Source of the DNA: Sipunculus nudus
Taxonomy: Eukaryota > Annelida > Sipuncula > Golfingiida > Sipunculidae
Direction: 5' to 3'
NCBI GenBank assembly: GCA_026874595.1
Contig: CM049312.1
Span: 72,136,929-72,200,928 of the forward strand
DNA: 64,000 bases
Position numbers and translations under genes: made by a program. Of the stretch, positions 1-14,800 are shown piece after piece. Positions within the stretch are counted from its first letter, which is position 1; each line of letters opens with the position of its first letter. The notes below the pieces were generated by a model. It ran no database searches, had not been told where the DNA came from, and saw nothing but the letters and a program-made list of their open reading frames with translations.

Positions 1-1192
1 TGTTTTCAGTCGTTTTTAATCAATTCATAACACAGATAGGAGGAAAATGCGCAACTGCATTTAAAAAGTTTCCTTTAACCAATACAAATTATCTATATGA
101 TACTTGTAATTATATGCTTGGGCTTTAATGCAAAAGATTGTGCCTTCAAAATGACGAATCCGACAGATATTCTGCATGTGCATTATGATAACATCACGTT
201 CTGTAATACACAGAAAAGTCCGTTAGAATTATGTGACAATTTTGATGTAAGGTTTACCATACCTTGTTTCACTAGAGAAATGAGCTATAGATTATTCATT
301 AGAATATACATGTTTACCGCAATTAAAGGACATGCGCATGTACGTGTTTATAATATTTTCTAGCGATTTGTGCTAAAAAAATATTTAATAAGTTTGCATA
401 TAATTAATATAAAAATACATTTAAATGGGTGGAATTACATTTGACCAGTGCCCCCAATTTTTGTTGTATATCAGCCATAACTGTGAACCCGATTTATTCG
501 GCCTAACTATTATTAGTTCTTGTCATATAAGGAGTTCGATGTATGTACAGTGGGGTACCAGACTATAAGACATGGTAAATCTGTTGCATTTACTTTCCCT
601 ATTTAGTCAACTTCCTCAAAACAAAACACAGGGTTACACAAAAATACACCTGTACAATTCGAGATTTCGATAATAACATAATTCTATCTTTTTCCTGATT
701 ATTAAACATTTAGGGACTTTTTCTAGAGTCATGCAACGTTGAGTCTAGTTGGTACAAATATAGGCTATGTCATACTGCAAACCTTATCTTCAATAAAAGA
801 GCAGACACACACAAAAGAACAAAGGTGTGAGTTTATATTTTATTGGATACAAAACAAATTTCTGTTCAAAACACCAGTATATAAGTTGAGACAGACAGTG
901 CAAAAACCCAAATCATCACTGATCACTCTGACATAATATAAACGTTATAACAACAAACCACTTATATGATAAAAATAACAGAATTGTCTAAGTATCATAT
1001 CTACATAAAGACATTATCTGAGATGAATAACTGATCTTCCTTATATAAACATTTACATTTAAAGGTTATATTAATTCAGTCTTTTAAATTGAATATGTGT
1101 AAATGTTGGTGTGGTGGGTATAATATATACAATTTCATGCTGCAACTGGGGATTTTCCTGATTCAGAGTTATTCAAAAGTCCAGGCGCAGAT

Positions 1193-1210
1193 GGGGGGGG
1201 GGGGGGGGGG
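1193..1210. repeat. Poly-G run of 18 G
   Basis: Uninterrupted run of 18 G in otherwise AT-rich DNA. Could form a G-quadruplex, and its length may be uncertain because of assembly error. Confidence 0.9.
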
Positions 1211-4200
1211 CTTTGTGATCGCTACGTTATAGTTATATTTAAAATGACAATATATCATAAGATCCTTGGTCAGGTTTTGTTCGCCTTCGGTACTCTCCAG
1301 GTACCTGCGCCCCCACGTTTGTAAAACCCTGTGTCCGCCCCCAAAAGTCCATAGGAAATATTCTGGGAGCACAGAATACTACTCTACTTTATGCAATGAT
1401 ATATCTTAATACTAATTTGTTCATGTTTTTTGTTACCTGAATCTACTCAAGTAATAATAAGCATTTATACATAAATGTATTAAAATATAAAAATCACATG
1501 TATCAATATGTAAAATCAGAGAGTATTACACTTTTGAGTATAAAATATTCGATCGATAAACAGTAATTACACACTCGATCCCCCATAGCTCAGCTGAACC
1601 ACTGGTATATATTCTCATTTTAGTGTTAGAAGAGTATTAGCACATCCTGGTCATTTTTGTGAAACACCACATGCATACGAGTAAAGTAAAACTGAGACAA
1701 ATCACATTTCATTGATCAAACAGAAACCATATAAATAACACTTAGAATTTGATGTGTTCATTCTGTTCTCACTACGTGTTCAACATCAGACAATCTTCGT
1801 GTCATGACCAATGCTGTAAGAATGAGTTCAATGGCAACTATTTGTTGCATTTGTGTTTAATTTCTATGTGAATAAATTGTTGAATCATGTTCATGTTTGT
1901 GATTTTTTTCTTTTTTAAATCTTAAATTAAACAGGGACAACAACTTAACATTTACATGAAATTCCCATATTATCGCCTGTGTCAATATTGGCAAACAAAT
2001 ACTACAAGAAAAATAATACATGCATCCCACTTACACGACCACCCTGCTAACACGACCACTATGCCTGGTCCCACAGGTGGTCGCGTGAGCGGGGTTTTAC
2101 TGTTTATGTACTTGCTTTCTCATCAAGCAAATACACCAGCACCAAATAAAATGTTACAAAAGTAAGCAATCATCAGTCTATTAGGTCTAACTTCATGAAA
2201 ACCAACTTGCTTTTGTTCAAGAAAAATGTCAACTTTGTTATTTTTATATTCAAAGCTTAATACATTTTGCCTAAACCTAACCCATCTAGAAAGAAGGCTC
2301 GGTTGTGGTTTCTCGAACAAATATCTGGTCTATTGTTATACAAAGAAAATATTAATAAAATGAAGAAATTAGTATGTTCACTTAGCAGCAGCAAGTTGTC
2401 AACACCAAATTCAGCTACCACAGTTGAAGTCTGAATTATATAAACAGCACCACTAAACTTCCTTGCAAAGCAAAAATTATTTCCATACAATATTTCACAC
2501 AAGCATTATATGATTCATGTCTATTCAACGTTTAAAAATAACAATTTAGCTCTTCAGGGAGCCTTTAATTAAATCTATCAGAAGATAAGACAAATTGTAC
2601 ATGTAACCTGTTAACCTTGTAAAAGATCTGTGGAATTAATCCTAGACCACTGGTACTCCTTTGGTCTGAGATAAAGATGCAGTTACTGAAGTTGTTTTTA
2701 ATGTAAGCAGAAACTGGATACATAAAACGCACCTACCTTAAGTCATACGAGTAAAAATCTATAAAAGTCTAACATTAGCTCAATTAATCTACAGTAACCC
2801 AATGATATATAAACACGCAAGCATGTCACAGGCAATCGCAGCCAAAAAAAAAACCTGCAGAAGAAAACCCCATACAAATTTTACATGTATGATAATTTAA
2901 CCTCCTTTTATAAACATACAAGTTATTTCATGAAAACTAGCATCGTCTTCCATAAATATATCCCATAAATCAACATATTTACACTTGTTCAATTACTACA
3001 GTACAGCACCTAGACAAGGTATAGTCCTACATAACCTACTGGTTACCTTAAAACTAGTATACTTTGATTATTTAAAAAAAAAATAAAAAAAAAGTTTCAG
3101 GATTTTTTTTCAAAACATTATGTTAATAACTGAAACATGAAATGTGTGAATTCATCAAACTATGGAAGCTCAGTTTACACTCAATTTAAGTGATCTGTAT
3201 TAAAATATTGACATGGGATAAATGTGTGATACCCACCAGCTTGGAGCAATTGCATTTTCTGTAGATTATTAAAAGTCTGTGATGTGCCTATGGTGATGTG
3301 ATCAAGTCTTAAAATAAATTTTTCCAGTATTAAATAATGCTATTTAAATAACATATATCTGAATTTGAGTGAAATCAATACATGGGATACAATTTCTCGG
3401 TGAATTCACTTCTGCAAAACAACTTATAATACACGCAATACTTGTTACTTAACATTAAAAATCCCAAATACATAGAGGGAATAATAACAGGCTTCCTTAT
3501 AAAACTGTTTAAAATAAGGTAATCACAAAAACACTCATGCAACCATACACAATTATACATGCATCTACTAAGTTCATACAGTGAAAAGCTGGACCTCCAT
3601 GGATGTTGAGGTAGAAGATTCTACGCCTCACAGATACATTTCTTTTATTTTTTTTTTGCCGACCTAACATCAACGCTCAAAATATGTTCTCCCATAGCTA
3701 GCAGAATACAGGTTAAAATGACCAAATTTCAGGGTTCCAAGAAGATTTTACAATGACCCCTTTACATTAAGTAATATATTTCAAGTTCCAAAATTTAAGA
3801 TTTTGTGCCCTGTCCGACTGTCTGGGTGCTCAGAATTTTGTCTTTGGTCAGTGGCTTCACCTGATTTAAGGCTTCGGAGATTTGCCCAGGACCTGACTTC
3901 AGAAGATTCCAGACCTCAAGGAAACAATCTGTATCTTATATTCAGGGTGCTTAAATCATGGATTTGTGTCCTATTTGACTGTGTGGGTGCTCCAAATCAT
4001 GTTTTGGGCCAGTAACTCGCAGAATAAACGCTAGCACAATTTGAACAGGATGTGATCGCTCAAAGCCTGGCTTTGATCGTATACAGCACAGACAAATTAC
4101 AGCTATGAATAAAGATGGTAATGATCAGAGTATTACTGGTTTATAAGATTTCATAAATATCTCCTTATTAATTGATATTACTTACATATTCATAAAAGAA

Positions 4201-4288
4201 CTCTGATAAATATTATAAATGCTTATAAAAATTAAATGCTTATTTATATGGATGTACATATTACAAGACTTAAAAGTTTGAGTAAATT

Positions 4289-4440
4289 GTACACATGTAT
4301 GTACACAGATAATTTGAGCTAATAAGAGATAAACCCTAGTAGACATGTATGTACATAGATAATTTGAGCTAATAAGAGATAAACCCTAGTACACATGTAT
4401 GTACACAGATAATTTGAGCTAATAAGAGAAAAACCCTAGT
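4289..4440. repeat. 50-bp tandem repeat, three copies
   Basis: Three adjacent, nearly identical 50-bp units (starting at 4291, 4341 and 4391), each containing ACATGTATGTACA followed by GATAATTTGAGCTAATAAGAG. Units differ at only a few bases, so the duplication is recent. Confidence 0.93.
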
Positions 4441-5222
4441 TTCACTTTCGGTTTCAAAATAAAGTTGATAAAATTGGACCTTCAAATACAATTGACACTG
4501 TAGTTACCCTTTCTTTGGACAGAATAAAAAAAAAACATTACAAAGTTCCTAGTCTCCCCTGAATGAGATTTGAAAATAAAAATAATACAGTAAAATTTAT
4601 AAAGAAAAATGTCAAAAAAGACACTGAGACAAGGTATGTGATACAAAAAAAAAACAAGTTGTTCATTGCTTGAAAAGTTATCATAAAATGATTAAAATAA
4701 GCATTTTAACAAACAATAAACATACATGAAGAAAATAAACTTGTTTTACATATCTGTAAAATGTTTGAAACATTGCATAATGCAAGAATATGAAGATATA
4801 TGACTGCAAAATACAACCTTTTCATTTAGGAATGAGAAAACGGAATGTTCAGTGTGTAAACCAATTCCCTTCTGAAAGTGAATACTATGCTGAATACTTC
4901 ATTCGTGTGGAATAATTTTTATTATATTTTGTTGTTGGCTCTATGTTCATGGTAAAGTGATTCAAATTTGGCATGTTCATAAGACGATAATTATCGCTGA
5001 AATTAAACCTTTGTTAACATTGCAAATGTTAATGTGTTTGTGCAAATAACACTTGCTGCTACAAAACTATATTTGACCAAATAGTTTCAGTTCATACAAA
5101 TCAAGTAATAAGGCAAGAGTGAAAAAAATGCTGCCTAATTGATAATAAACCAACTATCTGTTTTCAATATATATTTACAAAACACTTTACACTCTTAATT
5201 TTGCACTGAAAGATCATTCCTT

Positions 5223-5230
<8 letters not shown>

Positions 5231-5269
<39 letters not shown>
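5231..5269. repeat. (TA)n microsatellite
   Basis: About 19 perfect TA dinucleotides, followed by a short TG-rich tail. Confidence 0.95.
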
Positions 5270-5275
<6 letters not shown>

Positions 5276-5880
5276 GTGTGTATAAAGAGAAAAGTAGAGA
5301 TTTGATAAAAGTTTATGAATAAGCAGTAGCTTAGACCAAACTTATTAATTATATCATATATGGCAAAAACAAAATCCTTAATCTCCCTGACTGACCAGCA
5401 AGAGGTAAGTTATCTTATGTCGAGTATCTCCCGTCTTTAAACTGGTATATTTTAACTGGATTCTATTGCATTGAATCAGGACCATTTTAAGTTAAATTTC
5501 TGATAATACAGTTCAAACTGGACAAAACATTTGGAGCCAGAGATCTTTTGAGATTATATTCCTTGCTCAAGTCTCAAGACATATTCTAATATAACATAAC
5601 AGCAACATTAAAACTTCAATTTTCAGTTTTTCTGTTTTATTATCAAAACTAATAATGGAGAGTATTTCCAGAAAATCCTAGAGAGTATTTTCTTGAGATT
5701 TGATACATTTTTTCCAACTAAATATGAATGCAAGAAAATAAACCAGTGCTAAAAAAATCTTTATGTATCTGCACATAAATACAATATAAAATAAATATTA
5801 AATATTAAACTTAAAAATATAAATACTAAACGTTTCATTTGGTTGGGTCCTATATATTATACAAATACATTAAAGAGAAC

Positions 5881-6085
5881 AATATGATTATTGGTGACTC
5901 TGACATGCATTTATGATTTTCCATGGTTCTGACAAGAGTTATATGATTATCAATGGCACTGAAAAGCATTATGCTTATCAATAATTCTGATTATAATTAT
6001 ATGATTATCAGTTGCTCTGACAAGGATAAAATTATTATAAACAGCTCTGACCAGAAGTATTACAATTATCAATAGCTGTTTCTGA
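5881..6085. repeat. Degenerate ~30-bp minisatellite
   Basis: About seven diverged units recur with the pattern GATTATCAATGGCTCTGAC and a variable spacer. Drift between units suggests an old array. Confidence 0.6.
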
Positions 6086-6271
6086 AATATAAAAAAACTG
6101 ATCCGTTATTATCATATGATCCACATAAGAACATGCAAAATTGTGAATGTCTGACAAATAGTAAATGTCAGATATGGAGAATATACAAAATATTGCAATA
6201 GATACTATTACAATAAAGATTGTAAATAACTATCCAGATAATAATCATAATTCAAGTGAAATCATAGGTAC

Positions 6272-6472
6272 CAGAAGCAGATCAAGGGGGGTGGGGGGTC
6301 TGGACCCCCCCCCCCCTTTTTCATCCGCAGCAACCTTTTTTTTAAGGGTTTCAGACAAAATTTTGTGGTCTGGACCCCCCCCCTCTTCTTGACCTGGGGA
6401 CCTTTTCTTAGGTGTTTACTTTGTCCTCCTGGGTTGGACCCCCCCTTTTCCTAAATCCTGGATCCGCCCCTG
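6272..6472. mobile_element. Short inverted-repeat MITE (201 bp)
   Basis: The ends are imperfect inverted repeats (left CAGAAGCAGATCAAGG, right CCTGGATCCGCCCCTG) and are flanked directly by the 5-bp duplication GGTAC on both sides. The interior holds C-rich and G-rich blocks around repeated TCTGGACCC motifs. CAGGGGCGGATCCAGG-type ends are widespread in animal DNA transposon derivatives. No transposase is present, so it is non-autonomous. The superfamily is uncertain. Confidence 0.7.
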
Positions 6473-8538
6473 GGTACACAAGAAGCATCTGGCCTCTTTG
6501 CTGACTCCACCAAAGCAATGCAAGAACCACTTCTAGGAATCCCTAAAGGGGATTCCAATACTGATATTTATTAAATAAAGGTAATACAGAGAAAAGCACT
6601 GACCCCACATTGCACATTCTGTCTGGTTTGCTTATATCCTTTATTTCATGTAGGGTGGCCTGACAAAATGGCTGCTAGTTGTCAACCAAACATGTTCAAC
6701 AAGGACATCTGGGGATATACAGATGAACCAGTTTCTTGCAAATGACAAAAAAGATTCTTCATATCTTCACATCACCAACAACTGGTTAACTTTCAACGCT
6801 GCACCTGTTCAGAGAACCACCTCTGACTATATGTCTTTACTGTTTGTCAACATGGACACTTGTACTATGTTTACTAACAATGTGTAGATAAAGAAACTCA
6901 TACCTCCATCAAAGGGTCATTATAAGGACCTTTCTTAACAGGAATTACCAACAGATTATTAATTTGTAGGCACAGTAATTCAAAAATCATATAAATACTA
7001 CAAACAAGGCTGGTTATAATTAAGGGGGCTTTAACCACTGCTCATTTGCTGACAAGTACAGTTCATCAGTTAAACTTGTTAAAAAATATGAAATTTTCAC
7101 ATAAAATATGGAAGGAGAGCATCATATTATCTAATTTAACTGAGTATATTTTTCATTGTGCCATGCAAAATGGTGAGATTCCTTCCTTGTGAATGTTTTG
7201 CTAAGCACTGATTCAGGGTGTTTTAATCTTAACAAAATATACAAGAAAAATCTTTTTTTATTCCTAGGCACTGCCATAAGGAAAAGTGGTACAAAATTAA
7301 ACCTGAGGGAAAGTAATATCCACAATAGGAAAGTAACCCTAAAATTTACTCTCTGTGGAGTGAATTTGACTTTTATCAACAATATTTTAAAGTTTGTATA
7401 TAAAATATTTGTATACCAATATATGTATAAATATTTACACACATAAACATAAGGCTGTCATGTTAATATAATTGTGTATTTTGGACATATTTATGTAAAA
7501 CTATATATACAAATACTGCATTTCACAAGTTTTAAACATACTTTACAAAATTCCACTCAAAACGAACCTCTTCCTGGACTACTTGTCTCTTTTGTCAAAC
7601 TATCAAATCAAAATTTGTAACATATAAGGAGACACCTTGTGTTTACATTTCACAAGTGCATGCTTGCAAGATATTACTAATTCTGTGAAAACCTTACCAT
7701 ACGAACACCCATGTTTATGGGTGTCTTGAAACCATTCTTATTCAATGTACGTAAACAGACTACTCTTCATTATATTTACACCTTTACTATCTGTATATTC
7801 AGAAGATGTGGTGCATTGTGGGAATCAGACTGTGATGCCCACAAACACTAAACAGCAGATATTTACTCCTGTGGGTCATGATTCTGCACAGTGCCCATAC
7901 TTCATTTTTCTGACTTGCTCGTGCATGATGCAGGTCAAGCAGCTTCAGTGTGTCTTGTAGTTCAAATCATATGCGATGACTTGTCCGCCCTCTGCTGCTT
8001 GCCCCTTGCACTGCCTCATTCTAGAATTACTACTTTTTGAAATAAGATTTCAAGATGGGTAAAATTACCAGGCTTCAATAGTAGAAAAACCTGGGAAGCA
8101 TAGGAAAAAGTCTGGAGAGTTCCATGACATAATGGAGCATCCAAAATGGTCAGTGTCAAATTTAGGATTATGTAAATTTAATCAATTTTGTCTTGGTACT
8201 GTTTACATCATTATAATGTGGTATATCTACTGACAAAATGACGATTATCTGAATACAGAGCACTGCAAGGTCAGTTATCACTTGTCAGTGCAGTCCTTTC
8301 ACAACTGACTGGTTTGTTTGACTGCTACAAGAACCAGCTTTAATCAGTCCTTTAGCCAGAAATTTCCGTGTCCAACAAAACCCAACAACACCCAGGACGG
8401 AGCATCCAAAAGGGATTTCAAGTATCACAGAAGTTTAGTGCCACGTTCCTCAAAGAACCTGAGAGTAAATATTCACATCAATTTGACAGAAGTTGGCCCT
8501 TATACCTGAAGTTTTAAGCCTTACAATAAGATAAATGA

Positions 8539-8544
8539 TTTATT
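8539..8544 (-). terminator. Candidate polyadenylation signal of the TIR-HEAT gene
   Basis: AATAAA on the minus strand, about 140 bases past the stop codon at 8682-8684. It is the nearest canonical signal I see, but AT-richness makes chance hits common. Confidence 0.45.
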
Positions 8545-8681
8545 ACACATTTTTCAAAAATTAAATCTTGTCATCTATGGCACTGGAATCTCTGGAATAC
8601 ATTTTATACTGACATATAAAAAATACACACGTACAAATAAGGCCAATGAGAATGATGTTCATGAGATGTAACTGTTTTCTT

Positions 8682-8817
8682 CTACTCTTTTGTCAACATC
8701 CTGATTTCTTCTGCCAGTACCTTTGTCATATGTATAGCTTTTTCTGCTTCCTGACCCCCAACCTGCTCGAGACCTAAATGTGCCGCTTCACGCACCGAGG
8801 ATATTGTATCATTCCTC
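8682..8817 (-). CDS. TIR-HEAT exon 9 (last HEAT repeat and stop)
   Basis: Acceptor TTTCTCTTTAACAG, 136 bases, phase 2 to the TAG stop at 8682-8684. Encodes RNDTISSVREAAHLGLEQVG, completing a HEAT repeat, then a charged helical tail ending MLTKE. Confidence 0.9.
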
Positions 8818-11800
8818 CTGTTAAAGAGAAAACAATTTTCAAAATACAGACTAAACCTGTGTTAAACTCGCTTAAGTTAAATACTCTTCTGAGTTGACTA
8901 TTTAGATAAATTATCAGAGATAAATTATCTCTGTCCCTTCCATTTTGATTTTTACTGAATTTTACCAAATACAAACAAGCAGTATATTCATTCTGTTTTT
9001 ACCTTAGGTTCAACTAGACATTGTATAGATGATTTGAAATATAAATTTAATACCCCTGATGAGGGAACCGGGCACTTAACTTTTTGAATATGTGGCATTT
9101 CCTATACCTACAAAGCACCCAGTGACATTCTTAGGTCACATTCTGTCTTCAAAGCCATTAACAAGACGGCTAATCCACTTGATGGGACCTTTGCAGCACT
9201 GCCAAAGATCTTGAAATTCAAATTTTGATTCATGGTCTTCATTTGTATCACACAAGACCGTGACTGAGGACTCCAGTCTGGAGTTTTACTCAAGACTTGT
9301 ACCTGGACCTGGAGGTCAGGACTCAAGAAATCAGGCTGAGTCCAACTAATATCAGGCAGAAAGAAAACTGATATTAAGATAAGTAAACCCAACATAAAGA
9401 CATGTGCAAACAATTTTATGACACAATATTACAGAAACAATTTTAGACTATGTTTCCAACTCAGTTACTGGACTTGAAAATACATGTAGTTCAATATCAA
9501 ATTAAAAGGCTTGTGTAAACATATTTAAAAATACATATCATGATCTCTCATGATCAAATTTCAAGGTGTTTTTTATTAAGACGTCTTGAAGTCACACTTG
9601 GAGTTCCAAAAAAATCAGGCTTGTAGAAGGTGATTTGGAATCAGAACTTAAGGACTCAGACTTGGGCTCCAGTTGTGTAGATTGGGATTTGCACTCAGAC
9701 CTGAATAGTGCAGACTTGACTAAATCACTGGTGAAAGATCATAAGACTGACTTGATCATTTGCAACTGGATGGAATGGCAGCTGTGCTAGCTAAGGACCA
9801 ATAGCCACAGACAGTAAATCTTCAGTGGACGATTATTTGGACAGGTGTGCTAAAAATAGGTCAATTAATGTTGTAATAGTTAATGTAGTATTAAAAATAA
9901 TTGATAACTAGAATACGGGTAGTCGACAAGCGACTACGTGTATCCGCCAAAATCAGAGAAGGACGGGTGAAGTGAGGCATGGATTGAGTGGCAAGGGGAT
10001 ATAGAGTTACATATGTAAAATATTAGTATTGGATCTCTGCCACATAAACATGATTGTAGGTGGCGCCACCTGTTATTTGAACGAGAAACTATCCAAGATA
10101 TATACACATGCAAAATTTCAAGTGGAAAAGTCAAACCACTGCAGAGATATGAGTGATTTTATCCCACAGCAGACAAACAGATGGACGCTGTGCAAACATG
10201 GTTGCAGGTGGCGCCACCTTTTGTTGTGTATGTTATAAAGCTATCCCAGGGCTACATTTGTGTAAAAATTTTTTCCGGATCGGTCAAACGGTTCCCGAGA
10301 TATGAGCTTGGATGTCTGCAGCGTTAACATGAATGTAGGTGGCGCCACCTGTCATAAAATCAAGGAAGCTATCTAGGATGTATACGCATGCCGAATTTTA
10401 GGTGAATTAGTCAAACCATTGCAGAGATATGAGTGATTTTAACCCCAGGCAGATGAACAAATGGACACTGTGCAAACATGGTTGCAGGTGGCGCCATCTT
10501 TTGTTGTGTATGTTATAAAGCTATCCCAGGGCTACATTTGTGTAAAATTTTTTTCCGGATCGGTCAAACGGTTCCCGAGATATATGGGTTTATGTGTGGA
10601 GCGTTAACGTGAATGTAGGTGGCGCCACCTGTCATAAAATCAAGAAAGCTATCTAGGATGTATATGTATGCCGATTTTTAGGTGAATTAGTCAAACCACT
10701 GCAGAGATATGAGTGATTTTAACCCCAGGCAGATGAACAAATGGACACCGTGCAAACATGGTTGCAGGTGGCGCCACCTTTTGTTGTGTATGTTATAAAG
10801 CTATCCCAGGGCTACATTTGTGTAAAATTTTTTTCCGGATCGGTCAAACGGTTCCCGAGATATATGGGTTTATGTGTGGAGCGTTAACGTGAATGTAGGT
10901 GGCGCCACCTGTCATAAAATTGAGAAAGCTATCTAGGATGTATATGCATGCCAAATTTTAGGTGAATTAGTCAAACCACTGCAGAGATATGAGTGATTTT
11001 AACCCCAGGCAGATGAACAGATGGACACTGTGCAAACATGGTTGCAGGTGGCGCCACCTTTTATTGTGTATGTTATAAAGCTATCCCAGGGCTACATTTG
11101 TGTAAAAAAATTTTCCGGATCGGTCAAACGGTTCCCGAGATATATGGGTTTATGTGTGTAAACAGACGCACAAACGGACGCTGGGCAGAGACGAAAGGTC
11201 AGAGGTCAAGGTCACTTGGTTAGGCACCAGTTCACATGTGACCCGATAATTTGTGTAAGTTTTGGAAAAATCTGTCCAGTAGTCTCAGAGGACTTCTCCG
11301 GAAACGAACGCGGCGGCGGCGGCGGAACCCGGTCAAAAACATAGTATCCGCAAAACTTCGTTTTGGCGGATACAATAATGATCAATTCATTTTGTTACTT
11401 TGAGCATCTATACAAGATATAACAGTGATAAATGTGCTGAATTAATGTTAACATAAATATAATATACAAGATGACAGCCTCCTTCATTCCACAAAGGTTG
11501 ATGGCAATTGGTACAGATATATGCAAATATACATATATACCAGGCCATTATCGTTAATTTCAGAAGCTGCCAATAGTTGGCGACAGTTGGGATTAATCTT
11601 AAGCTACGTAGTGATGTCCATCGAGCCTGATGCATATACTTTTTTTGATTCAGAGAGAATGACAGGGCCCATTTAAAATAAAATCGGTTGGCTTAGATAC
11701 AAAAGTGTGACCCTTTGCAGGGATTTAAAAATTACGTGTATGTGTGCCAAGCCAGATGACATCCAGTGCCGCTTAAAATGAATATTGAGTAGAAGGTACT

Positions 11801-14800
11801 CTTTCACATTGTGCCGTATTTAGTTATTGTTAATGAATAGAATTTGCCACTAAAATAGTGAACGCAGCCGCTAGGGTAGCGCCACCTTGTGACTGTATAA
11901 AGGACTGATTCTGTCAATAAAAGATGTTTGATTGGCTAGTAATGACGTGAATTTTGAATATATTTGAAAGGTCATAGTTCAATATTGGGCCAAATTGCCG
12001 TAGAACAGTGGAATATGAGTTGTTTTGAATGAGTCTTGGCCCTGAGCTAATTACAACCAGAGGGGTCAATGCCTCCCACACGTGTCAGCTCAGCTGTCCA
12101 TGACTGTTCGAACATGCAATATCTGGTTGGAGAAATAGTAGACCTAGATAATAGTGAAATCCGCGGTTTATGAAATAATATTGTCTTTACAGTTCATAGT
12201 TTCATATTTGACAATAAAATGTACTACCAGACTAATGATAGAACGCAAAAAAGGAACCCCGTGAAACTTTTAAAAATACAAAAACCACGAAAATTCAACC
12301 CCCTTCAATATAAAGGCAACCACAGTAGATGCCTATCTTTTTTGGCATTTTTATCATTTTATCAATCAGTTAGCAATTGTGTCCACAGCTCTTTAGCACA
12401 CACATATGATACAGAAAAGAGAATACTGGTACTAACCATAAAGCGACAAGTCGAGGCACCGCCTCCTCAGCTTTGAGTCTGCCGAGCGCCAAACATCCAC
12501 TCTCCCGCACCAGCCTGTCTTTATCATTGAGACACTTGAGGAGGCCTTTGACCACACGTTTGTTCTGTACCCCTGTTTTCGCCAGTGATATCGCTGCAAC
12601 CGCCCGAACATTGTTGTCTTTGTCCGACAGCAGATCAATCAACGCCTCCACCACAGCTTTAGAATGGAACTTACCTAAAATACAGTACATTCAACCATAC
12701 AGATTGTAAAACAAAAACATGACATACAGTAGATCAAAAGTAGTGGTTTATATTCTCTCAAGACATTAATAAAAATGAAGGGACACATGTGTCATGGTGC
12801 TCAGCTGAATTTTTTTTTTGTAAAATTTTTAGCAAATGCAAAATATGTTTAATTCTATTGTTTTTTTAATATATTAGCACTTAAGCTTTTAATGTAGGTT
12901 TAAGGACCACATTTTGAAACTACACAAATTATTTATTTCATTTACTTTTCAGTTACTCTACTTTGTAAAGTTTAAAGTTGAAGAGTTATATGGCATGAAA
13001 ATTAAACATTCCACCAGTTTTCCTGTATGAAGATTAAATGGTTTTTGCAAGACAGGTCCTTGGCTCTTTGGTAGCACTGTTTAATGAAAGATAATGAAGG
13101 TCATTAGGCCTTTGGATTTCAAGTTTTACATGTACATGGGGTTGGGATAATCCAGAAGTCCTTACTCTTTTAAGGAGCCATCAGAACTCTATCAAACTTT
13201 TGTCTACAACATTTGACTTTCAAAAGTTCTTTATAAAATCCATGGGCTTAAAAAGTCAGTAACAATCTGATAAATATAACTATAATTATAACTATAATAC
13301 AAACCCAGATTCTCGATAGCTTCAATTCTGACTGAGGAGTCCATGTTGAACACCTCCCTCATGGAGTAGCTCTCGACTGCTTGATCTTGGACTCGTGGCC
13401 AGAACTCCAGCATCTCATCGTCAATTGTACAAAAATCTATAAGAAAATTCAAATTAAGTTTTATTCAGAGAATCATTAAATCATGGAGACTTTTATATCT
13501 GACTCATAAAAGCACATTCTGTAATTATGGTGTATTTGGAGCACTGATCCCTTATGTTCTACTTATTATGTCTCCCCTCCCATGAGGAGATACAATTGTG
13601 GGGAGACATTTTTGTTGGTTCAGCAAAAACTATTTCATTTTTATTCTTATAATACAGAATTAATCCAAGGTCCTCAAATTTAGGAATAGGAGAGACCAAC
13701 AGGGAGAGGGTATCTGTTTTTACAGTCACAAAAACAAACTCATTTAAGTTCATACATTTGGTTCAGTGATAATGATTTCAATTTTATTCTACTTTAACAG
13801 AATAAATGAAACCCCTTATACTTTTTAATCCAATCACTAGGGATTATTGGAGGGATTGTGCAAGCTTACCTAAATACCGATCTTTGTGAACCATGTCATC
13901 CTCACCAACCTCTAGTTCACGATGTAAGAGTGATTGGATCCATTCACGATCATTTTCCGAAAACACCAAACTGATGGCCTTTCCATACACCTTAGTAAAC
14001 ACTTCAACAAACCTGAAACAAAAAGACAAATTAAAACTGTATGATATGGGCATTTTTTTAATACTAGTATTATGACTATGTAAACCTGAAACAACAACGG
14101 GCAACATATAAAACTGCAAAACAAAAAGAAATCATGAAATATTTTAAATGACCTCAAATAACAACACATTCCAAAATATCCAGATGGTATCCAATACTCA
14201 TGATAAAATGGAACTGGGTCTTGCATGTCTGATAAAATTTTCAAAGATTGCAAATGCAAATGTTTCGGAGAATCCGTGCAGCAACTGCTGACAATATTTT
14301 CTGGGACACCCATTCACGATAAAAGTCCTCTTCAGTTTCATGTATAATTCAACACTGCGAATTCTTATAGACCTGTTGTATTTTTTGTGATATGCCAGTA
14401 TATCCATCATACCATTCATTATAACTCAAAAGAAAAAATTCTGTAACTGGTTTTAACCTACCAGACACTAATCCTGCAGGCACTGCAAAAAAGTCTGTTT
14501 GAGTGCATTTCTTTGAATTTTCTACTTTCATTTAAATTTTCTATGTTCATAAGCTGTCATACTATAACAAGGCCTACAGGCCTAATGCAAACCTGTGCGC
14601 AGTTTGGGAGTATGAATTGAGGTTTATTTTTAAAATTTAATATTGATCCTTTTAAGTCCTGCATATCTACCTTAGTCATTATGATTTCAGCAAAATGGAC
14701 ATTTCGGACCTGCAAGTTTCAGACTAGGACATTTTAAAACAAGAATATTGGTAGTCGACAAGTGACTAAGTGTATCCGCAGAAATCAGAGTGGGACGGGT

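Larger units (their letters stand above)
1..8538. other. Non-coding region downstream of the TIR-HEAT gene
   Basis: No coding exon can be supported on either strand. Open frames here are short (under about 105 codons), have biased composition and match nothing I recognise. The stretch is AT-rich and holds simple repeats, a 50-bp triplicate, a degenerate minisatellite and one MITE, listed separately. A fragment near 2030-2105 (GACCACC / GGTGGTC and a GGTTTTACTGT-like end) resembles the end of a pogo/Tc1-type repeat, but I cannot find its partner end. Part of this DNA could be untranslated exon of a gene lying to the left. Confidence 0.5.

Noticed and set aside
97-363. 88-codon plus-strand frame near the left edge
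   Set aside because: AT-rich composition, no recognisable motif, no splice or start context beyond an ATG; a chance open frame is likely.
12473-12709. 78-codon plus-strand frame over exon 8
   Set aside because: It is the antisense shadow of the HEAT-repeat exon.
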